Assembly: GCA_965153355.1 (NCBI GenBank)
Contig: OZ231127.1
Coordinates: forward strand, 80,166,001-80,230,000
Reading direction: 5' to 3'
Source: Flaccisagitta enflata
Lineage: Eukaryota; Chaetognatha; Sagittoidea; Aphragmophora
Length of the DNA stretch: 64,000 nt
Shown here piece after piece: positions 31,235 through 42,666 of the stretch (the stretch's first letter is position 1; each line of letters opens with the position of its first letter). The translations under genes and the position numbers were made by a program. The notes below the pieces were generated by a model. It saw only the letters and a program-made list of their open reading frames with translations, did no database searches and was not told the origin of the DNA.

Positions 31235-31960
31235 TTCTTATCCAAGGTACTGAATAGTATCATAGGGATGTAGAAGCGATTGACCGCTCCCATTTTGGTA
31301 GGTCTGATAGCTACTACAAAATGGAAGCGGAAGCAGAAGTGGGAGCGGTGGAAGTGGCACCAAAATTGACCGCTTCCACATCCTCAGTAGTATTACAAGT
31401 GGAACAATATCCCTCACTGTACCCAAACTGAAATCAATGGAAGAGGGCTTTGTGAACCCACACTGACTAGTCAATATGCGCATCATACCTAGTTTTCCAT
31501 AAAACATAGTTAGAAAAACTTATTTCTCAATCTTAACCAAAAGAAAAGTGCTTACCAATTGTAGTCAAGGACAAATGATTGTTACCTGCGTTACCAAAAT
31601 TCAACAAATTACTCGAGAGTAACATTGTTAAGAAACCATACCTTTAGAGGATAAAATCAAGGTCAAGCGTAATGCAACCGCCGGACATTCTTTTCCAAGG
31701 TACTAAGTAGTATGACAAGTGGAACAATATCCCTCACTATACCCAAACTGAAATAAATGAAAGAGGGCCTGGTGAACCCTCACTGAATAGTTAATACGCG
31801 CACCACTCCTAGTTTTCCATAAAACTTAATTTGAAAAAGTTCTATCTAAATCTAACCCAAAAGAAAATTGCTTACCAAAAGTAGTCAAGGGCAAATGATT
31901 AAGAAAAATCAACAAATCACCAGAGGGTAAGATTGTTAAAAAACCATACCCTTACAGGAT
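31235..31960. repeat. dispersed repeat R4, copies 2 and 3
   Basis: Two direct copies (31235-31640, 31680-31960) of the block GGACATTCTT..CCAAGGTACT, GTGGAACAATATCCCTCACT, CTAGTTTTCCAT, AACATTGTTAAGAAACCATA. Copy 2 is interrupted at 31263-31382 by a small GGGATGTAGAAGCG foldback element. Confidence 0.75.
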
Positions 31961-31979
31961 AGAAATGTGGTATTTTAGC

Positions 31980-33205
31980 CTTGAGCTTTGAGGTTCATAC
32001 TCAAGCCTTTAGCATTAAGGTTCAAATTGTAGCTTCTAAGTAATCTAAGTAATCTTTACCTCGAGGATCTATTCCAGCCTCAAGACTCAAATCCCAGCTT
32101 TGAGGCTTCACTCACACTTATGAGACTCAAAATCCAGCCTTGAGGGCCAAATTTCATCCTAAGGACACAAGTTTCAGCCCAGCATAGGTCATTGGCCACT
32201 TTGGGGCTGCTGCCCGTCAAAAAATCTAACATACATTCTATCCTCTAAGGGTATGGTTTCTTAACAATGTTGCCCTCGGGTGATTTGTTTAATTTTGGTT
32301 AAATAGGGAACAATCATTTGCCCATAGCTATTTTTGGTAAGCATTAGTATTTTGGGTTAGACTCAGAATGGATGTTTGCTAAGTTATTTTTGCAAAATGG
32401 AAAACTAGGAGTGATGCATGTAGTAACTAGTCAATGAAGGCTCACAAGGCCTTCTTCCATATTTTTCAGTTTGGGTATAATGAGGGATATTATTCCACTT
32501 GTTATACACTAACTTAGGGGCAATGAGTACCGCTAGTCATCTGATGCTTCTGTGATTACTCTTTTTTGGTCCAGAGTCACAGTTAGACTTATGAAACTGC
32601 ATGCACTCAAACCTCTGGCCCTTAAGCTGTAAAAACAATGCAATGGTCCTAGGTTCTTCATTAAAATGATGAAGTAGGGGGCTGATTCTACAGGGTGCGA
32701 TTTTTTTTTCACTTATCGTTTGTCCGTCTGTCTATCTTTCCATGCCCCCCCCCACAACAGTATCACAGGCCTATAATCTGTCCTCTCAGGCGACAAATCA
32801 GCCCTCTCAGAATTAAAATCAGCCTTCTTCGGCCTCAACTTAGCTCCTCAGACCTCAAATAAAGGTTCTGATCAGCCCTATTGGGCATCAATTCAATCCT
32901 ATCAAGCATCATATCTGTCCTTTCAAACCTGAAATTAACCTTTCAAGCCTTAAGTGAACCCTCTCAAACTTCAACCGACCAACCGGGTGTAGAGTTACAT
33001 AGCTTGACCTCGATTCTATCCTTTAAGGGTGTGGTTTCTTAACAATGTTACCCTCGGGTGATTTGTTGAATTTTGGTTTAAAAGTAACAATCATTGCCCT
33101 AACTACTTTTGGTAAGCAGTTTGTTTTTGGGTTAGATTGAGAACAAATGTTTTTCAGATTCTGTTTTTTGGAAAACTAGGAGTGGTGCGCGCTTTAACTA
33201 GTGAT
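31980..33205. repeat. mixed FB1 fragments and inverted R4 copies 4 and 5
   Basis: R4 lies inverted at 32230-32520 and 33000-33205. AAATCCCAGCCTTGAGG units at 32060-32190, and CCTCTCAGGC..AAATCAGCC units at 32755-32990, are FB1 cores with reduced or missing ends. Confidence 0.65.
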
Positions 33206-33405
33206 GTGGAAGCGGAAGCGGAAGCGGAAGCGGAAGCGGAAGCGGAAGCGGAAGCGGGTGGAGGCGGCACTTTCTCACTGGAAGTGGAAGCGGAAGCGGA
33301 AGCGGTTTTCAGAATCTTAGTGGAAGCGGAAGCGGAAGCGGAAGCGGTTTTTCAAATTTTGGTGGAAGCGGAAGCGGAAGCGGAAATTAAAAAGCGGAAG
33401 CGCTT
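33206..33405. repeat. (GGAAGC)n expansions in a GATGTGGAAGCG element
   Basis: Begins GATGTGGAAGCGGAAGCGGA and ends GCGGAAGCGCTTCCAC. Runs of 4-9 GGAAGC hexamers are separated by TTTTCARAATCTTAGT-like spacers. The unexpanded parent sequence is visible at 4509-4628 and 31263-31382. Confidence 0.85.
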
Positions 33406-33536
33406 CCACTTATACACATTATCAGGCTTGAGCAATTCTATTCTTGTATATTTTGTTTTCCCAATATATATAACTAATTTATTAATTTTCACTATACAAT
33501 ACAAAGCAAAATTAATAGCAGCCCAAAGGCAGTAAG

Positions 33537-34735
33537 TGGTCAGCGGTTCCCGTGCCCTGCTTGAGTAGTGTGTGATTTAAGTTGAGGGGGAGCAGGGCAG
33601 CGGCCCCAAAGGGGACGAAGTCCTGTAGAACACAGGGGGAATCTGTCCCTCCGTCCGTCCGTCCATCCGTTCGTTCGTTCGTTCGTTCGTCCCCCTCTGC
33701 CCCATCCTCAGGGCTTCGTCTCCTTTGGGGCCTATTCTGATCCAAACTCTGCACTACCAGCCAAAACACGGAATGAGTTGAGGTAGAATGATCGTCTCTC
33801 GTTTTGATAGTTTTTTGGTCCTTGTAGTGTGTACAATAATTGAAATATATACAAAAATGGTGTAAATTTAGTGGATTTTTCATCATAACTCTTTGAGGTG
33901 ATGTTTTCTGGTATTTTTGACTGCGGATTCGGATTCAGCGAGTGCTTTGCGATTCGTTTGATATGTCACACTATATAGTTTTGAAAAAGAAATAAAAAGT
34001 AATTTTTTTCATTATATTACTATAAAATACATTTATTTTTAATGATTTTATAAGAAAATAAGCTTTTACTTCTTTTTCAAAAGTATATAGTGTGACATAT
34101 CAAACGAACTGCAAGCCACCCACTGAGTCCAAATCTGCGGTCAAAAATACTAAAATAAATCATCACAAAGAGTTATGATGAAAAATGTACTAAATTTGTA
34201 ATATTTTTGTATATATTTCAGAAAGCGCCCCAAAAATGATTTAGTTCTTTTCAGATTTGTATTATACACACCACGAGGACTCAAAACCAATCAGAGTTGT
34301 AGACGATCATTTCAAGTCAACTCATTCCGTGTTCTGGCGGACAGTGTCTGCTAAATAGCCCAAATCCAATCAAAATGGCCCAAATCTAAGCAAAATGGCC
34401 AAAAACTGGTCAGAATCTAGGTATTGGAGGCATCAATATGGGTCTAAATGGCCAAAATGATGGACCCCAGGCCAGAACTGGGGTTTTCTGGCAAGATTGG
34501 GCCATTTAGCTTGAATTTGGGCCATTTTGCTTAGATTTGGGCCATGTTGCTTGGATTTGGGCTATTTCGCAGAGTTTGGGTCAGAATAGGCCCCAGAGGA
34601 GACGAAACCCTGAGGATGGGGCAAGGGGGGACGGACGGACGGACGTATGTACGGACAGACGTACGTACGGACTGACAGATTCCCCCTGTGTTCTACAGGA
34701 CTTCGTCCCCTTCGGGGCCGCTGCCCAAAAAAAAA
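33537..34735. mobile_element. FB1 copy D with a second inverted layer and a nested MITE
   Basis: Outer ends TCAGCGGTTCCCGTGCCCTG ... GTCCTGTAGAACACAGGGGG and the inverse are joined to a second inverted pair (CCATCCTCAGGGCTTCGTCT at 33703; its inverse near 34600), then AATTTGGGCCATTTTGCT units (34360-34565). The CACTR MITE at 33752-34346 sits inside. Tracts of GTTC and GGAC adjoin the ends. Confidence 0.85.
33752..34346. mobile_element. CACTR-ended MITE, copy 2, TCTG duplication
   Basis: Ends CACTACCAGCCAAAACACGG and inverse CCGTGTTCTGGCGGACAGTG, flanked by TCTG on both sides. Interior alignable with 10496-11130 (ATATATACAAAAATGGTGTA, ATATAGTGTGACATRTCAAA). Confidence 0.85.
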
Positions 34736-35944
34736 CAGTAAGACGGCTAACTTTTCATGAAAAAGAGCTTGGGATCACCATGGTTATAAGGGGGTTTTGG
34801 GGGCAAAATGACATCAAACCCTCAATGAATGTGCTCAGGAGTACCCATACTATTGCCCAGGAGTAGTTCTGGTGGTAAAACAGACTTTCAGCCATGTGTA
34901 TGGGTCAATGACATCATAAAATGGGTAAGAAATGTGCCTAATTAGTAAATTTTGCATTACAACTTTCTTGATGACATGGGCTGTTAGATTGTTTTTCTAG
35001 CATAGCATCCAGGCTTTTTCTTCTTTTTTTTTGTTTAGACCCACTGTTTACATACCCAAGTGCTAGACTAAGCGCTCTCATAGGCCAGTTTTGATGCATA
35101 GCGACAGAATTTGACTATATTGGTTATCATGATGGGTTACAAAGTAGATTTATATTTCATGACATAGTCGATGAAAATAGAACATTTCAATGCAATTTGA
35201 TAGCCGAAAGTTCTTGGGTTTCATGGGATAGGTGGGGTGACACCTAACAGTGTCACCTGGCTTGGAAAATTGATGTTAGTACACTTTTTGTGGTCAGAAT
35301 TAAGTGATTTCTTCAAAATATGAGGTTGATTGAGATTTTTAGAAAAAAATGTTTTTTGTTGAGGAAATTATATTATGGCTGCAAAATGAAAATATTTGCA
35401 TTTTCAAAAACGTAGCCCTCTCCGCAATTGATTTTGGAAGACAGCTACATTTTTCATTTCTTCAATTTCTCATTTTCTATGCAACAATATAATTTCCTCC
35501 AACCCTATGTCTAAAAGTTGAGAAATCATAATCATTAATTTTTACATTGATTTTTGCGATAATTCATTAAAGATTAAATTTTTGCATTCAGATTTTCACA
35601 GATGACATAGTTAATGTGCTACTAGAAAATAGTCTTGTTAATTTTGATCAAACAGAATTTTCATTGTTAATCTTCAGTGACCCATCAAATTCCATCTCCA
35701 CATGCAAGCCGTCGTAAGTAAAAAAATCAAGGGAGTCAAAAATAAAAAGAAAATCAATTAAATGAATAAGCATTCAAGATTCTGAGAACACAATAAATAA
35801 AAGTGATTAATAAAGAAGAAGAAGAAGAAGAAGAAGAAGGAGAAGAAAAAAAATGATAAGGAATAAGTGAAAGTGAAAGTGGGTAAAAGATAAAGAAAAG
35901 GAAGAGCACGTAATATCTCCTTTTTTGATGTCTCAAACTAAGAA
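34736..35944. other. gene-free stretch within kinase A intron
   Basis: No exon or repeat end recognised apart from a short (GAA)n run at 35814-35847. Confidence 0.4.
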
Positions 35945-37345
35945 AGTCCCTCCCGAAATGTCCCTTCCAAAATGTCCCTTCTAAAATGTCCCCTCTAAAA
36001 TGACCCTTCGCTTTTTCATTTTTGCTCGTCACTCGTTTTTTTCCCAACAATTAACTACAGGGTGTTCAATCTCAAAGTCGGGAAAGTAAAAAGCTTACAT
36101 TTCTAAACGCTATAAGTCAGTGATTTCAAACTATTTTTGTTTTGTAGTATTATGTTTGACGTTTTTTGTGTAAAAATTTCATTGGTCTAGCTTAAATAGT
36201 TTGTCCACAACATCAATTCGAAGTAAAACAAGTATTTACAGTTGAAGCTCAAAAACTCATATCTTTATCAACATTGTTTTTCAATATTCTGCCTTAAATT
36301 TTCTAACGGCTTGATAATCGGGGCCAGATTGGTCTCAGATGTAAACATCTTCAAATTGTTCTTAATTTGAGACCAATCTGACATTTTTACTTCAATTTGT
36401 TTAGAAACTAGAGCAATTTTAAGAAAAACTATCATGATTGAAATGAGAGTGTTTTAGCTCAAACTTTATATTCTTGTTTTACTTAAAATTGATGTTGTGG
36501 GCAAACTATTGAGGCTAGACCAATGAAATTTTTATACAAAAAACGTCAACCATATTACTACCATTGAAAAATGATTTGAAACCACTGACTGGTTGCATTT
36601 AGAAATTGAAAGCTTTTACTTTTCCGACTTTGAGATTGAACACGGGGTAACAACTTTTATATCAATCGTCACTCACTTTTTCACTTCATGTCCTAATTTT
36701 ATCTTTTTTGTCACTCACTACTCGTTTCTTCCCCATTTATGTTTTATGTTTTAAAAACAAATCAATTGGAAGATCAGGCTTCTAGATTTTTTTCATGAAT
36801 TATTCTGCATATTTCTGGAGAAGTCGGAGCAGTAAAAAAAAGAACAGAAAAAAAATTCGGACTGAGAAAGAAATTATTTTTTCCTCATAGCTAAAAAAAA
36901 AGAAAAAAAACGGAAAAATGTAAAAAAAGCGAGTAACGAGTGACGAGGACCAAAAAAGAGAGAGAATGTGGAAATATTGAGTGACGAGTGACGAGTGACA
37001 AATGACAAAAAAAATGGGGGGGGGGGGGGAAATGAGTGCCGAGGGATGAGTGACGAATAACAAAAAAAAGAAGAAAAATGTGGAAAAAGTGAGTGACGAG
37101 TGACGAGTGACGAATGGGTTAAAGAAGCCTGAAAAGGGAAAAATTGAGTGACGAGTGACGAGTGCCGAGTTACAGACTTCTCTTCAATAATGTACCATAA
37201 GCTGAGTGACGAGTGACGAGTGTCAACTGATAATGGCAAAATTGGCTCAATTGGAAAAAAAGGGACATTAAAAGGGACATTTGTAAAAGGGACATTTTGG
37301 TCGGGGACATTGGATATCAGGGACATTTTATGCTGGGACATGGAA
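35945..37345. mobile_element. foldback element with AAATGTCCC arms and (GTGACGA)n
   Basis: The left arm has repeated AAATGTCCCTT and CACTCGT; the right arm has (GAGTGACGAGTGACGA)n from 36925 to 37220 and repeated AAAGGGACATT to 37345, the inverse. Another element (36058-36646) is inserted near the left arm. Confidence 0.7.
36058..36646. mobile_element. Tc1/mariner-like MITE with CAGGGTGTTCAATCTC ends
   Basis: Left end TACAGGGTGTTCAATCTC, AAAGTCGGGAAAGTAAAA; right end CTTTTACTTTTCCGACTTTG, AGATTGAACAC. The interior also folds (GTTTGTCCACAAC..GTTGTGGGCAAAC). No transposase frame. Confidence 0.75.
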
Positions 37346-37855
37346 CAAGTCATCCAAGGATCGCACATGGTCAGCGGTACCCGATGCCCTGCTTGGAGTG
37401 ATTAGCTGAAGAAGTGGAGTGAGAGCAGGGCAGCGGCCCCAAAGGGCCAATGTCCTGTAGGACACAGGGGTGAATTTCCATACGTCCTGAGAGGGCATAT
37501 ATGAGGCTTTAGTAGCATTTTTTCTATAATATTCAATGGGAATTTTGCATTTTTTCAATTTCTTGTCAATTTGCCATGTTATTCAATAGAAATTCTACAT
37601 TTTTCTCAGTTTTCATCAATTTTCCATGTTATTCAATGGGAAACAGACATTTTTTTTTGTTTTTTTTTTTAAACTTTCCATGTTATTCAATGGGTAAGTT
37701 GCATTTTGTCAATTTCCCATGTTATTTGATGGGAATTTGAGGCTTGAGAAGCTTCAGAGGGGGGACGTACGGACGGACGGACGGATGGACGGACGTATGG
37801 AAATTCACCCCTGTGTCCTACAGGACATCGGCCCTTTGGGGCCGCTGCCCAAAAA
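37345..37855. mobile_element. FB1 copy E (TTCAATGGGAATTTT core)
   Basis: Complete copy: left ACAAGTCATCCAAGGATCGC to GTAGGACACAGGGGTGAATT, a 50-bp repeat core with ATTCAATGGGAATTTT, a GGAC tract, and right AATTCACCCCTGTGTCCTAC to GGGGCCGCTGCCC. Closest relative is 28078-29526. Confidence 0.88.
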
Positions 37856-37861
37856 GGGACA

Positions 37862-38228
37862 TTTTGGTCATCACCCGCCCCAAGGCCCAAATCCCATCCT
37901 CAAGGCTTAAATTCCATCCTGGATGCCCAAATCCCATCCTCAAAGCCCAATTCTCAGCCTTGAGGCCCAAATCCTAGCCAAAGGTCCAAATTCCAGCCTC
38001 TAGGCTCTAAATCCCAGCCTTGAGACTCAAATCCCAGCCTAGAGACCCAAATCCCAGCCTCAAGACCCAAATCTCAGCCTCGAGGCCCAAATTTCAGATG
38101 GAGGAAAAGGAAGAGGAGGTGGAGAAAATTTCCCATATTTTTGAAAGCATAGGTCATCGAGCCCTTTAGGGCCGCTGCCTGCTCCCACCCTCAATTCCCA
38201 GTACAAACTACTTGGGCAGGGCACGGGT
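37862..38228. mobile_element. FB1 copy with AAATCCCAGCCT core
   Basis: About 10 core units (CCTYRAGRCCCAAATCCCAG), then GAAAGCATAGGTCATCGAGC and GGGCCGCTGCC, then TGGGCAGGGCACGGGTATGA. Abuts copies on both sides. Confidence 0.78.
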
Positions 38229-38240
38229 ATGACAGTTTGC

Positions 38241-38987
38241 CTTTTGGGCAGCGGCCCCGAAGGGGACGAAGTCCTGTAGAACACAGGGGGACTTTCGTTC
38301 ATTCGTCCATTTGTTCGTTTGTTTGTCCCCCCCCTCATCAGGCTCCTCAGGCCTCAAATCTGGCCTCTCAGGCCTCAAATCCAGCCTCTCAAGCCTCAAA
38401 TCCAGCCTCTCAGGCCTCAAATCCAGCTTCCTAGGCCTTAAATCCAACCTCTCAGGCCTCAAATCCAACCTCTCAGGCCTCAAATCCAACCTCTCATGCC
38501 TCAAATCCAACCTCTCAGGCCTAAAATTGGGCTTCTCAGGCCTCAAATTGGGCTTCTCGGGCGTCAAATCCAAATTCTGAGGTCTCAAACCTGGCCACTC
38601 AGGCCTCAAATTGGGCTCCTCAGGCCTCAAATCAGCTATCTAAGCCTCAATTTATCGCTCTCAGGCTTCAAATCAGCCCTCTGACCTTTCAAGCCTTAAT
38701 CCAGCTCTCTCAAGCCTCAAGTCAGCCCTCTTAAGCTCTTGATTGGCATTCTCAGGTCTTACAATAGCCTTCTTAGACCTCAGTTTAGTCTCTTGAAGGC
38801 TATCAGCCAGCCCTCTATAGCATCTCACCCACTTTTTCAGGCAGGACGAATGAAAGTCCCCCTGTGTTCTACAGGACTTCGTCCCCTTCGGGGCCGCTGC
38901 CCTGCTCCCCTTTACTAAAATTCACAATCACTCAAAGCAGGGCAACGGGTATCGCTGAGACACATATTGCCCTTGGGCGACCTGTTC
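38241..38987. mobile_element. FB1 copy H (CTCAGGCCTCAAATC core)
   Basis: Left GGGCAGCGGCCCCGAAGGGG and TCCTGTAGAACACAGGGGGA; about 20 units of CTCAGGCCTCAAATCCARCC; right TCCCCCTGTGTTCTACAGGA, CGGGGCCGCTGCCCTGC, GGCAACGGGTATCGCTGA and TTGGGCGACCTGTT. A complete, well-preserved copy. Confidence 0.88.
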
Positions 38988-38989
38988 CT

Positions 38990-39445
38990 TTTTGGGCAGC
39001 GGCCCTGGAGGGGCGGCTGACCTATGATTGCACATAGGCACCGTTTCTCCATTTTCCTTCCCCTTTAAGCCATTCTAGGCCTCAAATATGCCCTATTAGG
39101 CCTCAAATTGGCCTTTTCAGGCCTGGAATCAGCCCTCTTAGGCCTCAAATTAGCCCCCTCAGCCCTCAAATCAGCCTTCTCAGGCCTGAAATCAGCTCTC
39201 TCAGGCCTCAAATTAGCCCTCCTAAGCCTCAAATCAGCCATCAAATCAGCCATCAACCTCTCAAGCCTCAAATCAGCCCTCCCAGACCATTAAACAGCGC
39301 GCTCGGGATTAAATTCACTCCTCTCAGGCCCCAAATTTGCCCTTTAAAGCCTCAAATTTGCCTCTTCAGGCCTCAAATCAAGCCCCTGAGCCAAAAAATC
39401 TGGGCTCTCAGCTCTCTCAGACAAAAATCAGGCCCCTCAGACCTG
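38990..39445. mobile_element. FB1 copy, one end plus CTCAGGCCTCAAAT core
   Basis: Left TTTTTGGGCAGCGGCCCTGG and GGCTGACCTATGATTGCACA; about 17 core units; runs without a right end into the next copy. Confidence 0.75.
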
Positions 39446-39453
39446 AATGTGGC

Positions 39454-40061
39454 CTTTTGGGCAGCGGCCCCGAAGGGGACGATGTCCTGTAGAACACAGG
39501 GGGACTTTCGTTCGTTAGTTTGTTTGTTTCTCCGTCCCCCCCTAGCCTCGGGATTTAAATCCCAGCCTTCAGGCTCAAATCCTAGCCTCCAGGCTCAAAT
39601 CCCATTCTCAAGGCTTAAATACCAGCCTTGGGGCTCAAGTTCCAGCCTTGAGACTGAAATATCAGCCCTGAGGCTAAAATCCGGGCCTCAAGGCTCATAT
39701 CCCAGCCTTGAGGCTCAAATCCCAGCCTTGAGGCTCAAATTTCAGCCTTGAGGCTAAAATCCCAGCCTTGAGGCGCAAATCCCAGCCTCAAGGCTCAATT
39801 CCAGCCTCGAGTCTCAAATCTCAGCGTCTAGGCTGGAGTCCTATCCTCAAGACTTAAATCCCAGTCTCAAGGCTTAAATCTCAGCCTTGAGGCTCAAATA
39901 CCAGCTTCAACAAACAAACAAACGAATGAAAGTCCCCCCGTGTTCTACAGGACATCGTCCCCTTTGGGGCCGCTGCCCTGCTAACCATCACCTACAGTCT
40001 CAAACATACTGAGCAGGGCAACGGGAATCGCTGACCACCTATTGCCCTTGGGCGACCTGTT
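39454..40061. mobile_element. FB1 copy I (CTCAAATCCCAGCCT core)
   Basis: Left GGCAGCGGCCCCGAAGGGGA, CGATGTCCTGTAGAACACAG; core of about 17 units; right CCCCGTGTTCTACAGGACAT, GGGGCCGCTGCCCTGC, ATTGCCCTTGGGCGACCTGT. Complete. Confidence 0.88.
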
Positions 40062-40073
40062 AAATATGCGGCT

Positions 40074-40754
40074 TTTTTGGGCAGCGACCCCGAAGGGGGC
40101 GAAGTCCTGTAGAACACAGGGGGACTTTCGTTTGTCTGTCCGTTCGTCCGTCCATCTGTCCATTCGTCCGTCCCAGCCATGCCCTCTCAGGCCTGAAATC
40201 TGCCCTACCAGGCCTGAAATCTGCCGTATCAGGCCTGAAATCTACCCTCTCAGGCCTGAAATCTGCACTCTCAAGCTTGAATCTGCCCTCTCAGGCCTGA
40301 AATCTGCCCTCAGGACTGCAATCTGTCCTTTCAGGCCTTAAATCCTCCCTATCAGACCTAAAATCTACCCTCTCAGGCCTGAAATCTGCCCTCTCAAGCC
40401 TTGAATCTGCCCTCTCAGGCCTGAAATCTGCCCTCTCAGGCCTGAAATCTGCCCTCAGGCAGATTCAAGGCTTGAGAGGGCAGATTTCAGGCCTGAGAGG
40501 GTAGATTTTAGGCCTGATAGGGCAGCTTTCAGGCCTGGTAGGGCAGATTTCAGGCCTGAGAGAGCCTGGGGGAGACGGTCGGACGGACGGACGAATGAAC
40601 AGAAGGATGGATGGACGAACAAAAGTCCCCCTGTGTTCTACAGGACTTCGTCCCCTTCGGCGCCGCTGCCCTGCTTCCTCTCACTCCAATTCACAATCAT
40701 GCAAAGCAGGGCAACGGGTATTGCTGACCACATATTGCCCTTGGGCCACCTGTT
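40074..40754. mobile_element. FB1 copy J (CAGGCCTGAAATCTGCCCT core, inverted in the middle)
   Basis: As copy H, but the core switches orientation at about 40455: before it units read CTCAGGCCTGAAATCTGCCC, after it GGGCAGATTTCAGGCCTGAG. The whole element is therefore one long hairpin. Ends as in H and I. Confidence 0.88.
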
Positions 40755-40824
40755 ATTGAGTCGAGTAGTAGATGGGAATAACTGACAAGATGGTTTCACC
40801 CTCGGGTGCAACAGTTCTTTTAAT

Positions 40825-41504
40825 CAAGGCTGGATACATGTCTACCCTCATCTCGCACAGGTGAGCAGGGGCAGTGAGACAGAAGATTGTTAAGGCATTT
40901 GGGCTAGAGCGGCTCAAAAATGCTCAAAAACGCCAAAAATGTAACAAGTCATCCAAGGTTTGAACATGGTCAGCGGCACCCAATGCCCTACTTGAAGCGA
41001 TCAGCTAAAGAAGTGGAGTGAGAGTAAGGTAGCAGCCCCAAAAGGCTGATGTCCTGTAGGACACAGGGGTCAATTTAGTGTCATGATTTTAGGTCTTTGG
41101 TAGGTAATTTAGGGCTTTGAGAGTTAATTTATTGTTAGAAGGGTAGGTTTAAAGCAATTGAAGCATGAGGGGTAACTTCTGGGGGGTTTGAGGGGTCTGA
41201 AGGCTCATAAGAGTTCAGGGCTAAGGGAAGATTTAGAGACAAAATTGAGGTCAGATTTTAGATTTAAGCTCTCCTCCCTCTTCTTCTTTGGGGCTCCAAT
41301 TTCAGACTCAAGGCTCTTATCCCAGCCTCAAAGCTCCAATACCTGCTCAGCCTTGAGAATCCTATCCAGGCCTCGCAGCTTCTCTCTTAGACTCAAGGCT
41401 CTTATCCCAACCCCAGGGCTTCAATCTCGGCCCCAAGCCTCAAATCCCAGCCTCCATACTCTTATATAATCTAGGAATAGGTCATTGGCTTCTGCAGGGC
41501 CACT
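40825..41504. repeat. family 2 fragment followed by partial FB1
   Basis: AAGGCTGGATACATGTCTAC with GAGCAGGGGCAGTGAGA (40825-40890), then ACAAGTCATCCAAGGTTTG at 40942 with GTCCTGTAGGACACAGGGGT, then decayed cores (CCTCAAATCCCAGCC, 41280-41460). Confidence 0.65.
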
Positions 41505-41865
41505 ACTACTCGACACAAAAAAAAACTGCACCCTATTCTAAGTTGATGAATAAGAAAAATAAATCATTTGAACATTTTTCTGTTGAAATAATTTTAAAGA
41601 TTTTCAAATTTTCTTTCGTTCTAGACCAATCCCAGATCTGTATCTCAAACGGTTTAGGAGCTAGAGCTTGTCTTATCTATAAAATTGCTCATTTTTCAAT
41701 GGGATTGCAAACTGATAATTGCAATGTTTCTACTCATTCTTATGCCAGATTGGAAACAAATGAAAGATCTTTTCAAGAGCTTTCTAATGGTTAAAGACTT
41801 AAGTTTTTTTTTTTTTTGAAATTCAGTATGACAATTTGCCATTTAAAAGTTGAGTCAAGTAGTAC
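41505..41865. mobile_element. MITE related to TACCACGCG family, copy 3
   Basis: Ends ACTCGACACAAAAAAAAACT and inverse AAGTTGAGTCAAGTAGT; interior shares CTGTATCTCAAACGGTTTAG, GAGCTAGAGCTT with 602-992 and 12840-13254. The most diverged copy. Confidence 0.65.
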
Positions 41866-41895
41866 ACTCCTCACTACAACATGCTCACATACACT

Positions 41896-42546
41896 GACTT
41901 AGGGGCAATGGGCACCGCTGACCATCTGACGCTTTTCAAACTTTTACTTTTTTGCATTTTTGAGCTTTTTAGACAGCGGCCCTGAAGGGGACAAAGTCCT
42001 GTAGAACACAGGGGAACTTTCGTTTCTTTTGTTCCTTCGTCCATTTGTCCCTTTGTTTGTCCCTCCCCCGTTGGCCTCAAATCATGCCTTTAAGCCTCAA
42101 ATTAGACCTCTCAGGCCTGAAATCTGCCCTACCAGGCCTGAAAGCTGCCCCATCACGCCCAAAATCAGTCCTCTTAGGCATTCACTCTGCCCTATCAACT
42201 CCTCTCTGAAATGATTCCTCTCAGACCTCAAATCTTCCCTCTCAGGCTGTTGATTTGCCCTCTCAGACCTTGAATCCGCTAACTCAGGCTTGAAATCAGC
42301 CCCCTTCAACCCTCTGATCAGCCAACTTCATCAGCCCTTGAACAAGCATTCAAGCATAAAGCCCCTTCATTCATCTCTCTTCAGTGCCTCATCAAATATC
42401 TTCGGCAGGACGAAAGAAGGTCCCCCTGTGTTCTACAGGACTTTGTCTCCTTTGGGGCCACTGCCCTGCTTCCCCTCACTCAAATTCACAGTCATGCTAA
42501 GCTGGGAAAAGGGTATCGCTGACCACATATTGCCCTTGGGTGAGTG
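41896..42546. mobile_element. FB1 copy K, ends 120 bases before kinase A exon 2
   Basis: Left GACAGCGGCCCTGAAGGGGA and CCTGTAGAACACAGGGGAAC (41970 onward), preceded by GGGGCAATGGGCACCGCTGA at 41902; decayed CTCAGGCCTGAAATCTGCCC core; right CCCCTGTGTTCTACAGGACT to ACATATTGCCCTTGGG. Confidence 0.82.
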
Positions 42547-42666
42547 GTTGAGCTTTCGTCCCTGTCCAACAGTCTTAGTAACCTTTTTTATCACTGCCCC
42601 TGCCTACCCAAATCCGGTTTGAAGTTTTTGTCTCGAGTTCTAATAAGCATAATCATTCTTTGCTAG

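Noticed and set aside
33137-33535. 132-codon frame with EAEAEA repeats
   Set aside because: Translated GGAAGC hexamer array within a foldback element.
36800-37368. 164-codon minus frame rich in THSSLVTRHSS
   Set aside because: Translated GAGTGACGAGTGAC satellite in a foldback arm.
38208-38684. RPE-RLDLRPERL-type repeat frames (up to 140 codons)
   Set aside because: Translated FB1 minisatellite core; length divisible-by-three units keep frames open by chance. Same for 27252, 39065, 39449 and 48753.
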